Assembly: GCA_963930655.1 (NCBI GenBank)
Contig: OZ005609.1
Span: 13,961,001-14,025,000, forward strand
DNA length: 64,000 nt
Direction: 5' to 3'
Source of the DNA: Myrica gale
Taxonomy: Eukaryota; Streptophyta; Magnoliopsida; Fagales; Myricaceae
A program made the translations under genes and the position numbers. Below the pieces are notes generated by a model, which saw only the letters and a list, made by a program, of their open reading frames with translations, made no database searches and had not been told where the DNA came from. Shown piece by piece: positions 11,196-23,421 of the stretch. Position 1 is the stretch's first letter, and every line of letters begins with the position of its first letter.

Positions 11196-12256
11196 GTAAG
11201 ACTTCATTGGCAAATTACAAGGATTTCATTGAGGGTTTTGATATTGTTGATAGTTTTTGATATTGCTTATAGTTTTGAATCAAGTTTTTAAATATTGGAA
11301 CATTTTCTAGGATTTGAACTTATGTGAACTAGATGCACTTGTTTTTGTAATATTATGATTTGTACAACTTTGGTATTTTTTTTACTTCATTTTATATTTG
11401 TGTACTGAGATATTTGTATTGATTAAGAGATTTATGGAATATTTGAAGTTTGTATTGGTTGAGAGATTATGGAATATTTGAAGTTTGTGTTGGTTGAGAG
11501 ATTTATCGAATATTTGAAATTTGAGTTTCTTGAGAGATTTTTTGAATTGCTGTTTTTGTATTTCTAATTTGAGAATATCAAGTTAAATTTTGAGATTTTG
11601 CAAAAAGACAACACGTTCGAACAACATATCGAACGAGTAACTCGTTAGAACCAACTGTACCCGTTCGAATAGAACTAGTTTCCACGACGAAATTATTTTG
11701 TTGCTAATTTAGAAAACAAGCAAAAGAAATTGTGTTTGAACATTAAACTGTTCGAACAACATCCCTGTTCGAAAAACACTCATTGTTTGAAGCACAATAA
11801 TTATCAGCTACGAAATTCTTTTGTTGTCGTTATGTTCACTAATTATCGTTCGAACGATATTAACTGTTCGAACAAAGTATTTGTGATGTACATGATCATC
11901 ACTGAATATGTCAAAGGTAATTACGACGATAATTTTCGTCGCAAATAATTTTATTCGAACGAGAAATATAGTTCAAACACAAATTAGCGAAAACAATGTC
12001 GTTACTAAAAGTGTAACTTCAAGGTTGGAAATTAACTTTCAGGGATGAAAATATCACCCATCAGAGCAAAAAAATTTCGTGAAAGTCACATTTTCAGTGA
12101 CGAAATGATTTTCGCCGCTGATGATTACTTTTCTGCGTCGCCATGAAATTTCGTTGCTGATGAATTTTAGCAATGAATTAACGAGGAAAAAAAATTGACG
12201 CTGATAACCTTCAACGACGAAATTTTTTGCCACTAAAGGTGAAAACTGTTGTAGTG

Positions 12257-13062
12257 TCCCTTGCGGTTAACCCTCAATATTTTGAGGTTTTTTTTTTTAA
12301 TCTCTTCAAGAACACTCTAGTTCTTTAACATCGGGTACTCCGTCCACCAATCTCCTTAAGCCCTCTGAAGGCTTCTCACAGAAAGTTGGTTTCAATGGTG
12401 ATTGATGTAGGAGAGCAAAAATATGAACATTTTAGGTGCAAAGGTATCAAAGGGTTTTTCTCTCAAGCATAAGAATCCAAGAAACAATAAAATGACTTGG
12501 GTAAAAAGCTTGGACTTTTTCTTATAGTTTAAATAGAATAGGATAAGAAAATAAAAAATTTGGTAGATTTCGCTCAAGCCAAGATCTGCAATCACTTAGC
12601 AAATTGAATCTTTATAAAAATGCAGTAATTTAGCTCAAGCGAAGGTAGAGCGACGTGAATGTTCGCTCGACCTAAGGCAGGGCGAAATGTTTTCAGAGAT
12701 GACTCTGAGAGACTTAAGGAACGGATAATGTTTCGTGAATTTGAACTTCTTCTTCAAATTTTAAACACTCTTCAACCTTATCTTCTTTAGCAAACCTTTT
12801 GAAAGATATCCTCATCTCTTTTCAAATTTAAAAGACTTTAACCTCTTGAAAGATCTTCGTCTCTTTTCAAATTTGAATGACTCTTTATTCTCTTGAACAC
12901 TTTAAACAGCACCAATTCAAAAATACAACTCAACTAAAATTTGACACGGAATCTTGCAAACATTCAAAACACTAACAATTATAACCCTACCAATCTCATA
13001 TTCAAGGCAATTGTACTACCCTAGCAAATACACATCGGATATGATTTTGACGACCTATAATG
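12257..13062. other. Non-coding stretch with LTR-like character
   Basis: No coding sequence. GCTCAAGC-type motifs near 12574, 12635 and 12675 and repeated CTCTTTTCAAATTT phrases around 12815-12875 suggest an old LTR piece on the minus strand, but no ends are visible. Confidence 0.3.
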
Positions 13063-14049
13063 AGATGTAGGCTAAAATATAACGCATGTCCCTGGGGTTT
13101 AACTTTTTCCTAAAAATGCCCCTAGGGTAAGGTTTGTTGTCCCGCTGTCCCTAGGATTTAATACGATTCCCAGCCATTTCCTTCCGTCCAAAATTTGACG
13201 AAAGTTGCTGACGTGTTAAACACCCTCCACATCATCTCCACTAATAACTCAACACATGACCATCTCTGTCTAATGTGAATGCCACACGAGCAAATTCAGA
13301 TGAAATGTCCATAATGCCCCTGCCACGTCATTTAATAAAAATTTCCAATTGACTAAAGGACCCTTACGCTCCTCAATTAAACGTCGCGCATATTCCTCCC
13401 CAAATTAGTTCCTAGGTCAGTTCAATCCATTCATTCCCCAAATCAACCGAAATAGAGCACCCCGCCCATGGCTTCCCTTCTTCCTCTTCTTGGTTTCTTC
13501 ATTTGCATGACAAGTAGGCACAATAATTAGCCCCTCCTATATGGTAGAGAATTTCAACCGTCAAACATGAAAGTGCCCATTTTGCTCATATATGTTTATG
13601 TTGTTTTTCACTATAATGACTGGCAAATTGTTACTCAAAGTGCCCTTTTCAATTATCAGGATTGTCACTAAAAGTCTTTTTAAGAGTTTTTTCATAAATA
13701 GTAAATATTCATCATGAAGATGCATAATGTTAGCTTCATAAATTTCAGATCTGGCTAGAAATTGCTTTTTTGTTGCGGCAATGGCAGTTCCAGCTTACTT
13801 CCCTTCTTCAACAATGGTATATATGTGACTCTAAACTTGGGATTTGGGTTTGGGCTGACCTAGAAAGTGCAGAATTAGGGTGCAATTTGGGTTTCCCCTG
13901 AACTTGGATTTGGGTTTCGTCTGTGCATTCCTGGGGAACAATTAATTGGGTTTCGATTGAACTTGGGTCCTTTAGTCAATTGCAAATTTTTTTTAAATTA
14001 CGTGGCAGGACATTATAGACATTTCAGGTCACTTCGTTGGCGTAGCACG

Positions 14050-17000
14050 TGTGAGACCCCGAATTCTACAACGTCATTTTATGCTTACGTATTTTGCTAT
14101 TTATATTTAATGGGCCGTTATTGGTAAATTTTCTTAATACGTACCAAGATATATACCACAATGACCTATGTTATTTTGATTTGGGGTTACTACACTTTCC
14201 TTAAGTATTTTTATTATGGTGGTGAAGTCAATATTTTATTGGTGGCCGAATTGTTTCAATATAATTTCCCATATGAAATATGAGTCTTCAAGGTATTTCC
14301 CTAGATGACTTATGACCTATATCAAGGTTTAAGATTATTTAAAGCAGGTGTTTTGGTGCATTTTATTGTACCTTATGGTTTATGGATTCGCACTTAGTCT
14401 TTCATGAATTATCACTTATGGTTATGAAGTCATGATAGTACATTTTCAATATATTCTTAATGACCGAATTTCTTCAAGGTGAATTTCTCCAAGATAATTT
14501 CCATAAGACTTATGATATTCTTCAAGGTAACTTTTTATATGAATTATTGTTCATTGAATTATTCTTATTTGTTAAGGTGCTTATGGTGATGATGATAGAA
14601 GAACTTATGATATTTTTAGCATCCATGTTGCTGAATATCTCTAAAGTATTTTCTTTATAGCCTACTTTATGATTTTGAAATGTTAATACATGTTATTGGG
14701 CCAATAACTTATGATGATGGGCTTTAAAACTTATGATATTGGGCCTTATGACTTATGATATGACAGTGGGCTGTTATTTGGAAAAGATAGTGGGCTGATA
14801 TTAGGCCTTAAAACTTATAATAGTTGGGTTGTTATTGGGCTGATTTTGGGCCTTAGAACTTATAATGGTTGGGCTGCCATATATTGTTATGGGGCTTTAA
14901 AGATTTATGTTATTGGGCCTTAGCCTTTAGACTTGTGATTTGGACTTAATACTTAGGATATTGGACCTTTAGACTTATGTTTTTGGGCTGCTAGTAGGCT
15001 ATTAGTGGGCTGTTAGTGAAATGTCTCCTAAGTCATTTAGGATGTACTAAGTATGATTAACCTCTTTTAAGCATGATTAACCTCTTTTAGGCTCTAGGTA
15101 GCACCCTTTACCTTTATGTAAGTGTGCTTGGTGGTAGGGAAATGGATTTTACGTGAAGAGTAAGCCAAAAGAAAAAGAGAACAACGACAAAACAAATCAA
15201 AAGAGGAGACATCATGTGATGGCTGCAAAAGTTGGTTTTTTATGCTACCAAGAGAGAATCTCCCCCTTTGACCGAATGTTTGGCCAAGTTCACTCCCCCA
15301 TTTGCTGATTTCTCTCACCTAGGTCACATCCCCTTTCATTTTTACTCATTTGGTTGTGCAACACAAGTGAGAAGTGGAGAGAAACCGAGAAAGAGAGAAC
15401 CAAGGGGAGAAAAAGGGTGAAACCGAGAGGTAAGGAGAGATTTGTGGGAAAGGAGAAGGAGAAGAAGGAAGAAGAAGAAGGAAGGAGAAGGAAGGAGAAG
15501 AAGGAAGAAGAAGGAAGAAGAAGAAGAAGGAGAAGTTTTGCAAGAGAAAGTAAGAGAAAGAAAGAGGAGAACAACAAGGTATTCGGTTCCCTACAAAACC
15601 CTTGTTGTTCGAATGTTTCTCTTGGATGGATCTTGAGTTTTGTTCTTTGATTCTTGCTAGATCATGAGCTTAGAAAACCCTAGGTTGTGTTATAATGTTA
15701 GATCTGATCATATAAGCATGAGATCTGAACTTGAATGTTAGAAAAATGCAAGGAAATGAACAATACATGTTAGGAAAGTTTAGATGTTAACTCACACTAC
15801 ATTTAGCCGAATGAAAGTTGGGTTTTTTCCTTTAGATCACTTGCTGTTGAAGCTTCTAAATGTTAGATCTAGTTATGGTGGTTGTATATGATGAAAAGGT
15901 GAGGTTGTAAGGCTCAATGCATGCTAGTTTGGTCTTAAAATGCAAAAGGAAATGCATGTTGCAAGTTTTGGCATGAAAGGTTGTGTTGGTTGATGTTGGC
16001 CGAACCTTGTATGCCTTTGATCTTCAAGTATAACTTTTTTTAAGTATAGATCTGATGAATGACTATGATATATGCAAAGTTTAGTAAACATATGCATGTA
16101 AGTTTGGTTGGAAATGGGGAGGTTTGCATGCAATCAAAGAAATAAGAAAAGTCTAGGTGTTCTAGGAATGATGGTGTTGGCCGAATGTCCTATTTTGCTA
16201 GATCTTGAAGTTATTTCAAGATTGATAGATCCTAGGTTATGAAGCTGATAATGGAGGAAGGGATTTAGATTGGATGTGAAGAATATACACATGCATGTGG
16301 TTGATTCATGGCCAAATGACTTAGAGAATGAAATCTTTAGTGGCCGAATGCATGTTTGTTTACCTTTGAGATATCTTACTGATGCTTGAGGTGTGTGAAG
16401 GCCACAGTTTTGGTTTGGTAAGGCTGATAAAATATGCTAGAATGTGAGTTGTGATAAGATTGGAACTATGAACTAAATGCATGTACAATTGAAAGTGGAA
16501 ATCCTTAGTTTTTGTTGCTGCCAAGCTTGCTGTTGTAAACCTTGATTTTGGATGTGGAAATGTTAAGTTTGGGTGATGTTAGGGCTTCGGTCAGTGGCCT
16601 AAATCTATGAACAAATGTATTTGGAAAATGCTAACATGCTTGCAAGAGAATGGCATGAAAATGGACGGAAATAGGAAGTGTTGGCCGAATGGTACTCACT
16701 GCCCTTAACATGTTTTCTTTCATACTAGCTTGCTGATTTGGTTGTATGGCATGTTCTGTGATGTTGCTTGCTGTTAAATGAATTGCATGTTGGTTATATG
16801 GATATAGAACAACAAGCTAATCACCCAAGTAAAGTGATTACCAGTGGAGGAGTTGGACTAAGCACACTCGGGTTATGTTGAGATTGATGACATGTTGAGT
16901 GCTTTCAATGATTTGCATGGATATTGCAAGACATATGTGGACTTGTGAACCTGAGATATCTTTTGGGTCTAGGTCAGTAAGTATAGAAGTGAGTATTGCC

Positions 17001-19373
17001 ACGGGTTGGCCATTGAATTAAGGACTCAATGTGTTCATTGGTACTCTTGTGAGCTTGAAAAACTTAGAGATAAAAGAACATAAAAATTAGGTCAAGTCCT
17101 ATAGGTCTCGACAGCAACTATATAGTATGTTCCTTGAGGTTTAATTGAGGAAATTTAATGGTCATTAGTAAGATTGAAAAGTGTGGAATAAAGAGAATAA
17201 AAATTAGACATGATGACATGACATAGGTTGCTGATTTGGTATGGAATCGTCGATATGGAATGTTGTTGTTGACCTTCAAGATAGATCATGGAAAATCAGT
17301 GTTCTTGATGCAAAACATAAATGTTCTAAGGTTGCATACGAATTGGATATGAGGAAGGTGGAAACAGCAACCTTATACGTATCGAAGGACGGTTTGTTAC
17401 AAGTTCCTAGGGTAATCAAGTCATGGGTTTATCTATGATGGGGAGAATAGGAATGCATGTAATAAACTCATGAATGATGTGGTGTAATGGTTCGGGTGGC
17501 ATTAGTTAGTATGAATAACAGAGTCTAATGGTATCAAAGCTATAAATGGAAGTCGTAAATAAGATAATTAGGTGCTGGCCGAACCTTATGAGACAAAACG
17601 GAAGTCAAGTTGTAAGGATAGAAGAAGCCTTAGCTATACTATGCGAATATGAAATAGAAGAATGTAAACAAGTCAATCAGGCATGGGAAGTGATGAATTT
17701 AGAAACGATTAATCTTAATGCACGAAATGAAGGAAATAGTTAAACTTGAATCTTAGTACGATTAGCTTGCTGATTAGAGTTCTAAGTAAGAATGGAATAA
17801 ATTACAATGGAGTTAAGTAATTAGATAATCTAAGCTTTGATCAATAGCTGAAATTGGAGGAATGAATAGGGATTTAAGTGATCAAGAGATTTGTAGTATT
17901 ATAAAGTTAATGTATAATTTCATGTAAAGTTTCAGATATGAACTTTGAAACTAAGATGGTATATGATACGTTGTATGCTTTGTTGGGTGTTGATAACTAA
18001 GTATTGAAGCATCGCTTGTAGGCAAAGAGCCAAGTGAGAACCAAGAAGATTGCAAGGAGTACTGTAAGTGAATTCTAACCCGATTTGGAAAACTGGAATG
18101 ATACACTGCATGTTTTATTGTGCATGGCAAAGTATTTTAATACAAGTGACATGTATTGTGCACAAAGAATGTTTCAAGTACGCATGATATTTCGAACATG
18201 TCATAGCATGATCATTGCATGAACGCATGAACAACGTTTTGATGCAAATGAAACTATAATGTTTTCAAGTGTGGCATGGCATGTTCATTGCATAGAAACA
18301 TGAAAGGTTGTTTTATGCGAATGAGAAGAGTACGTATGTTATGAGACTTGATTTGGGGCTTTGGTCGGATCCGTACCAAGTTAAGTGAGGTTCATCATCC
18401 ATACCGAGGAACGTTGATTGAGAAGGATAGATGGATGGAACCTAGGACGCCCATGCCGAAGGACGAATGCGAGAAGGATGGGTTAGTCCTTGAGGTATGT
18501 GCAACCACACTGAAGGACAATGAGAACGTGTGGACCTCCAAGGGTCGTGTCTAGCCATCAGGCCTGGGGCAACTACGGGCTAGCTCGACCAAATGAAAAG
18601 TCCCCTAGGGTAAGGGAGACGGTTCCGATGGGAACGCACAACCCTGACTTCATGGGGTCAAATGGAGCGAGCCCATAGTAAGAGATGAAATGTATTTGAA
18701 AAGACCAAGAGTGGCAAGAGATTATGAAATGCATTTGGAAAGGCCAAGAATGACAAGAGATTTTGGCGCATGGCATGGACATCACGGAGCATGCATATGC
18801 ATCATGGTTTTATGCACTATCTCGCGATTTACAGTTATGCATTTTTTCTCTTGACTCCACAGTGCATCAAAGTAAGTATGTTTTTAAAGCCATGATTTAT
18901 CAAAGTTCATGTCTTAAACTGTTGTTCCTTACTGAGTCTTTCGACTCACAGTTTTAAATCGTATCATTCCATATCCACAAAATAACCGGGGAGCAGAGGA
19001 TTATCTCAAGTAGAAATCCTAGAAGTTCGGGAGTTGGAGTCGGGATTGGTGAACTCCGAGTTAGCACTAGCGAGTGCTGGTTTGATTTGAGTGGTAGTAT
19101 GTTGCCCTATTACGTTTTGTATAAGTTTGCGAACAAGATGCAATGTAAACACTTTTTTTGAATAATGATTCGTTTAATGAGGGGTTATGTTCATTGAGCT
19201 TGTATCTCAGCCAACATGTGGATCCTGAGTGAGTCTTCCGCTGTATATAAAAAAAAAAATTTCGTTGCGTTGTATCAGACTTCCGCTGTAAGAGTTAGTG
19301 TAAGCGCTGGAGTGTTCTCGGGGAATGCTCGCGGCTGTCATGGTCCCTGAAGGATGGCGTTCGGGGCGTGACA
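14050..19373 (+). mobile_element. Solo LTR, 5.3 kb, Gypsy-like (Tat/Ogre/Retand-type size)
   Basis: It starts TGTGAGACCCCG and ends TTCGGGGCGTGACA, with a perfect 5-bp target duplication GCACG at 14045-14049 and 19374-19378. Neither end recurs inside and no gag or pol coding is present, so this is one LTR left after recombination between LTRs. A purine-rich (GA)n tract lies at about 15430-15560, and a TGGCCGAA motif recurs through the 3-prime half. LTRs this long are known in the Tat lineage of Gypsy elements; the orientation is inferred. It sits inside the right inverted repeat of the MULE, so it is younger than that element. Confidence 0.75.
15420..15560 (+). repeat. Purine-rich GA/GAA low-complexity tract
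   Basis: A run of GAAGGAGAAGAAGG-type sequence lies within the solo LTR. It makes open frames on both strands, which are low-complexity artefacts. Confidence 0.85.
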
Positions 19374-19868
19374 GCACGCACATTAGGCAGAGATGGACAC
19401 GTGTTGAGTTATCAGTGGAGATGACGTGTATGGTATTTAACACGTCATCAACTTCCATCAGTTTTTGGAGGGAAGGTGGATAGAGGGACATGGCTAAGAA
19501 TCGAGATAAACCCCAAGAACGGTGGGACAACAAAACCTACCGTAAGGATATTTCCAAAAAAAGGTCAAACCCCAAGGATACGTGTTATATTTTAGCCTTA
19601 GATGTATTCCATGCCATGTCATTTAAAAGCAAGTGGCTTGACTTATTTTTGCGAAATCAAATATGCATCATGCGAGTAACACCAATTTGCTTACGGGTAA
19701 AAGGGAAAACAAAAGAAAGTAACAGCAACTTTGAGAATTAAATACTAAAAGGGAAAGTTATATGCTAATGAATCCCGCCAAAAGCTCAACAAAGCAAAAA
19801 CAGAAACCCAATTACTGAGCACCTAGGAAGTTAGGAACCTTCCTCTGCCCTTTCCACCCTCTTCCTCC

Positions 19869-19875
19869 TATAAAT
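19869..19875 (+). promoter_or_regulatory. TATA box of the ATL gene
   Basis: TATAAAT lies 82 bases before the chosen ATG at 19957, after a CT-rich stretch and followed by a CT-rich leader. The spacing suits a short 5-prime UTR. Confidence 0.6.
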
Positions 19876-19956
19876 GATAGAACGCCTCCGTCTCTCCCCT
19901 CCCTCTCTGTCTTTGTTATTGAGGATAACAAAAGCTATGCTCTCAATGGGAAGATT

Positions 19957-20583
19957 ATGCTATGCTCCGTGATCACTCTTTTCCTCGTGGTACTCATCGT
20001 GGTATTGTTTCATAGCTACACCAGGTGCTGCTTCGGAGGCCATCACCGCCGCCAACCCATCTCCCCTCTCCACCCATTATATTCCTCCGTTACCCCAACC
20101 ACCACCTTTACGCAAGGCCTCGATCCCTCCAGCCTCAGAGCCCTCCCTACCTTCACCTACTCATCCAAAACACACGACTCTCGGCTAGAGTGTGCGGTGT
20201 GCATTTCCGAGTTCGAAAACGACGAGCAAGGCCGAGTCTTGCCCAGATGTGAACATGCTTTTCACGTCGAGTGCATTGATTCGTGGTTCCTCTCCGTCTC
20301 TAACTGCCCAATCTGCAGAACCCCGGTTCAGGCCGATGTTTCGGTAGTGACAGCCGCTATTTCGGTCGACACCGAGGTTGAACCCGCCGGTTTACAGACT
20401 GAACCTAGTCAGACCGAAGTAACTGAGACGTGTTACTCTGGGTATTCACATCCGGTGAGTCTGGAGCCCTCGGATTGCCGGAGAAAGAGCTTGGATACGA
20501 TGAGTTTGGGTTCACCCTGGAAACACGAATTCAACGCTTGGGGGAATCAGGTTCTACCTTTGAAGAGGATTTGGAGCATATAA
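19957..20583 (+). CDS. RING-H2 finger protein, ATL family (putative E3 ubiquitin ligase)
   Basis: An intact, intronless 208-residue protein. Residues 3-19 form one hydrophobic membrane segment ([14 protein letters not shown]), followed by a basic stretch ([10 protein letters not shown]). The GLD motif of ATL proteins is at 54-56 ([13 protein letters not shown]). The RING-H2 is complete: Cys79, Cys82, Cys98, His100, His103, Cys106, Cys117 and Cys120 with ATL spacing (C-x2-C-x15-C-x-H-x2-H-x2-C-x10-C-x2-C) and the conserved Trp110. It would transfer ubiquitin from an E2 to unknown substrates at a membrane; many ATL genes respond to elicitors or stress. The ATG at 19957 is the first in this frame after the TATA box. 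Three upstream ATGs (19937, 19946) and 19962 are out of frame. The C-terminus after residue 130 is not conserved. The specific ATL member cannot be named. Confidence 0.93.
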   Translation: MLCSVITLFLVVLIVVLFHSYTRCCFGGHHRRQPISPLHPLYSSVTPTTTFTQGLDPSSLRALPTFTYSSKTHDSRLECAVCISEFENDEQGRVLPRCEHAFHVECIDSWFLSVSNCPICRTPVQADVSVVTAAISVDTEVEPAGLQTEPSQTEVTETCYSGYSHPVSLEPSDCRRKSLDTMSLGSPWKHEFNAWGNQVLPLKRIWSI

Positions 20584-21380
20584 GAGAATATGCTCTGATG
20601 CTCGTGAATCGGATGTCGAGATCCCATAGAAGGAGCATTGGCATTTTGTTTAGTGTTAGCAGAAGCACAGTTTTAGAACACGCGGTTGTTGATTTTGCAT
20701 GCGTGCCAAATGGACACAGTTTTGTCTTTGTTTCATGTATGAGCTTACTGCTTACCTCACTCATGTGAGATGTAGATAACAATTTCTTTAATACAGTTTT
20801 CCTTTTGCTGACATGTGGTGTTTGACAAAAAAAAAACCACCACCCCAAAGGAAAAACAAAATTTACAAATCGGTCAATTTAGAAATTTTTGTTCAGTCCT
20901 CATATATATATATATAACATTTCATTTTTAGTTGAGAAAAAAAAACATTTCCTTTTTAGTATGTTTCTTAACATTTTTGGTACAATCTAAAATGCAAGGA
21001 TTTTAATTTTATTGCTTAAATTTAGCCGTTGAGTAGCATAGTTTTCAGGTGTATGATATTCGACCCGTACGTTTTTCTTCATTTTCTGGGTCTGAATGCC
21101 ATTTCTAACTCGAATTAACAGGGATAAGTTGCTTTGGACTTTATAGACTGACCAACCCGAACTATATTAATTTGAACGGTGTTCATCTCTCTGCTATTTC
21201 AATTAAAATCACTATGGACAACTAATTTGCTCAAAAAAATAGATGTAAAGCGGAATGTATGGCAAATGCGCATGGGGATAATATTTAGCATAATTACACT
21301 CTTTTTTTAATTTTTTCGGTGACTAGGGAAATCTCGTATAGTAAATTTACACGGAGTGGATCTACATAATATATAACAGA
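20584..21380. other. 3-prime flank of the ATL gene
   Basis: A second open frame runs from 20430 to 20768, overlapping the ATL tail. The rest is AT-rich with a short (AT)n at about 20902-20916. No other gene is seen. Confidence 0.5.
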
Positions 21381-22950
21381 CACTACAAGAAATTCGCTTT
21401 CTAACGGCGCAATCTCTCGTTGACAAAAGTGTGGAAATTCGCTGGTAAACCTTTGTTCCAACAAAACTAGTCGTCGACAAGCTCGTTGCAATTGCCTCGT
21501 GGAGAATGATTTTTAACAACGACATTTGCGGGTCTTCACCACAGTGCTTCCACTACGACTTTGCAGGTCTTCACCACAGTGCTTCCACTACGACTATCAA
21601 CTGCTGAGAAAAGCTCGAAGAATTTCGGCGACATATTTTCGGGTGGAAAGACCAGCAGTTCTACCAAAGACAGAATCATTGCAATTGAGAAAATCATAAC
21701 CGAGTTCGTCAAGAACCATCTTCGCCATATGCACAAACATAGCAAAACCAACTACATAATCCTTCTCAAACAAATAAGGAGACAACAACCCATATAAAAT
21801 TTCAATCTTCATATTATACAGAGAATTTGCGAAACATAACACAAGAAAACAAACCCAGAAAATACAGATCTACAAAAAACCAAGTAAAGAAAAGTTCTAC
21901 AATGAATAAAGTACTATACAATTATCGGCATTCTACAATGAACAAACCCAGCATTCTACAATGAACAAACCCAGACTTCGATTCTCTTTCGCTTTCGGCC
22001 ACTCCTGCTTTTCATGTTCACCGCCATCACCATTATCGGCTTCCTTTTGGGCATACAACTTCCAGTTTCACAGATCTGATCATTGGGCATACAACTTTCG
22101 TGTTCACCGCCATCACCATACACTGAAATATCCCTATTATGCTCATCTCATTGGGCTTGCTCTGTTTCAGTTTCGTAGATCTGGTCATCTTGGGCGGCGG
22201 CTCAGCTGGAGCCACCGGCTGCTTTTGGGTCTGGGTATGTTGTTCAGCTCTGAGTCGTATATCTCAGGCTTAGAGACAGTCACAATAGTCTCTGTAGAAA
22301 ACTGAGCCAACGGTGGAGCCACCGAGGAAGTCCCCAAGCTTCGGCCCAGCAGTGAACATCGACAGGTCTGTTGCACCAGCAAGTTGCATCTTCTTCTAGC
22401 CTAGCGTCAACCACAGTACCTGCGATAGAAGGACAAAAGAAAGTTAAACAAGATGATAGACACTGGACAAAGATTAGGTATCTGCTGCGGGCGTGTGGGT
22501 GCATGCGTAAGTGTGTAGATATGAGTGAGAAGGGGGGTCGGTTAAACCTGGTGCTGAGGAAGTGAAGGCGTGGAAGAGGGAGAGGGAAGAGGAGTCCGAG
22601 GTCAAGTGGGAGTTGGCCGGGTGGTTGGAAAGCGAGAAGCCAAGCCAGTTCTGAGGAGAATAATCCATGTCGTCGATAAGGTGAAAGAGATGGGGAAGAG
22701 TGGCCTTTGGGGCTTTCTGTCGTTGGAAATATCTGACAACTTTTTGAAAAGGAGTTATGATAAAACAGGCAACTTTTTAGCAATTTATAGGCATTAGCAA
22801 CGGTGTGGGTCCCAACTTAACAGAGTGATTGCTAAAGAATTGCAGTGGCAACCAATTTTTTTTACTGTTTCCAATGCTGTTTAATGGGGTCGCGTTTCCT
22901 CTCGTGGCTAAAAAAAAAAATCGTTGCCATAGACCATATTTCTTGCAGTG
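21381..22950. mobile_element. Non-autonomous CACTA element
   Basis: The left end is CACTACAAGAAATTCG and the right end, reverse-complemented, is CACTGCAAGAAATATGG. The target duplication AGA is present at 21378-21380 and 22951-22953. The interior (about 1.57 kb) has no transposase. Open frames inside (for example 22280-22783 minus) are proline/serine-rich and match nothing I recognise; a captured gene piece cannot be excluded around 22290-22460. A 35-bp tandem duplication lies near the left end. Confidence 0.88.
21531..21600. repeat. 35-bp direct tandem duplication in the CACTA subterminal region
   Basis: GGTCTTCACCACAGTGCTTC begins at 21531 and again at 21566. The two 35-base units differ only at their last few bases. 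Confidence 0.9.
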
Positions 22951-22973
22951 AGACTTATAGGGAGTCGATCCAC

Positions 22974-23413
22974 TAGGGGTGAACACAACCGGATTTGCGG
23001 TCGGGTCCGGTCCTAGATATTAAAATGCGGTACGGTCCGGACCGAACAAGTCCGGTTATCCGGTCCTCTTTTTTAATAAATGCGATCCGGACCGGACCGG
23101 ACCGCATTTATTAAAAAAAAATTATAATTTTTAATACAAATTATAAACTTAAAACGTTTAATTTTAATCTATAGTATAACTTAACATTTTTATATGTATT
23201 TTCCCTTTAAAATTAACCTAAAAAAATTTAGAAAATTTTTTAAAAAATAAAAAATTTGAAAAAAAAAAAATTAAAACCGGTCTGGGTGGTCCGGACCAGA
23301 CCGCATTTAGTAAAACCGGACCGGACCGGTCCACTTATAAGTGGTCCGGTCCGGTCCTTTAATATACTAGGACCGGAATAAAGTCCGAACCGCATTCTGA
23401 TTTTTCAGCCCTA
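22974..23413. mobile_element. hAT-type MITE with GGACCGGACC-rich core
   Basis: The terminal inverted repeats are TAGGGGTGAACA on the left and, reverse-complemented, TAGGGCTGAAAAAT on the right. The 8-bp target duplication has one mismatch: CGATCCAC (22966-22973) and AGATCCAC (23414-23421). The inner arms are mutually inverted and rich in GGTCCGGACC-type palindromes, with an AT-rich middle. It is non-coding. An 8-bp duplication with TAGGG ends fits non-autonomous hAT elements. Confidence 0.85.
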
Positions 23414-23421
23414 AGATCCAC

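Larger units (their letters stand above)
6905..12256 (+). mobile_element. Decayed autonomous-type CACTA (En/Spm) element, left end not found
   Basis: It has a Tnp2-type transposase relic (6905 to about 9965), a second Transposase_24-type ORF relic (about 10256-11195), then about 1 kb of 3-prime subterminal sequence rich in GTTCGAAC-type repeats and GACGAAATT motifs. It ends in GTTGTAGTG at 12256, the reverse complement of CACTACAAC. Only the right end is identifiable; a matching left end was not found between 3.7 and 6.9 kb. The gene order fits known plant CACTA elements. Several stops and shifts show it is inactive. Confidence 0.85.
13072..19597. mobile_element. Non-autonomous Mutator-like element (MULE) with ~290 bp terminal inverted repeats
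   Basis: The left arm (13072-13364, starting GGCTAAAATATAAC) is matched in reverse by a right arm split into 13965-14049 and 19379-19597 (ending GTTATATTTTAGCC). A 9-bp target duplication with one mismatch flanks it: TGAGATGTA (13063-13071) and TTAGATGTA (19598-19606). Long inverted ends and a 9-bp duplication are diagnostic of MULEs. Without the inserted solo LTR the element is about 1.2 kb, with about 600 bp of interior lacking a transposase. Confidence 0.88.

Noticed and set aside
15290-15650. Long overlapping open frames on both strands (serine/leucine/phenylalanine-rich or lysine/glutamate/arginine-rich)
   Set aside because: They come from the GA-rich low-complexity tract inside the solo LTR and show no domain.
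22280-22783. 167-codon minus-strand frame
   Set aside because: Lies within a non-autonomous CACTA element and is Ser/Pro/Leu-rich with no family motif; opposing frames cover the same bases.
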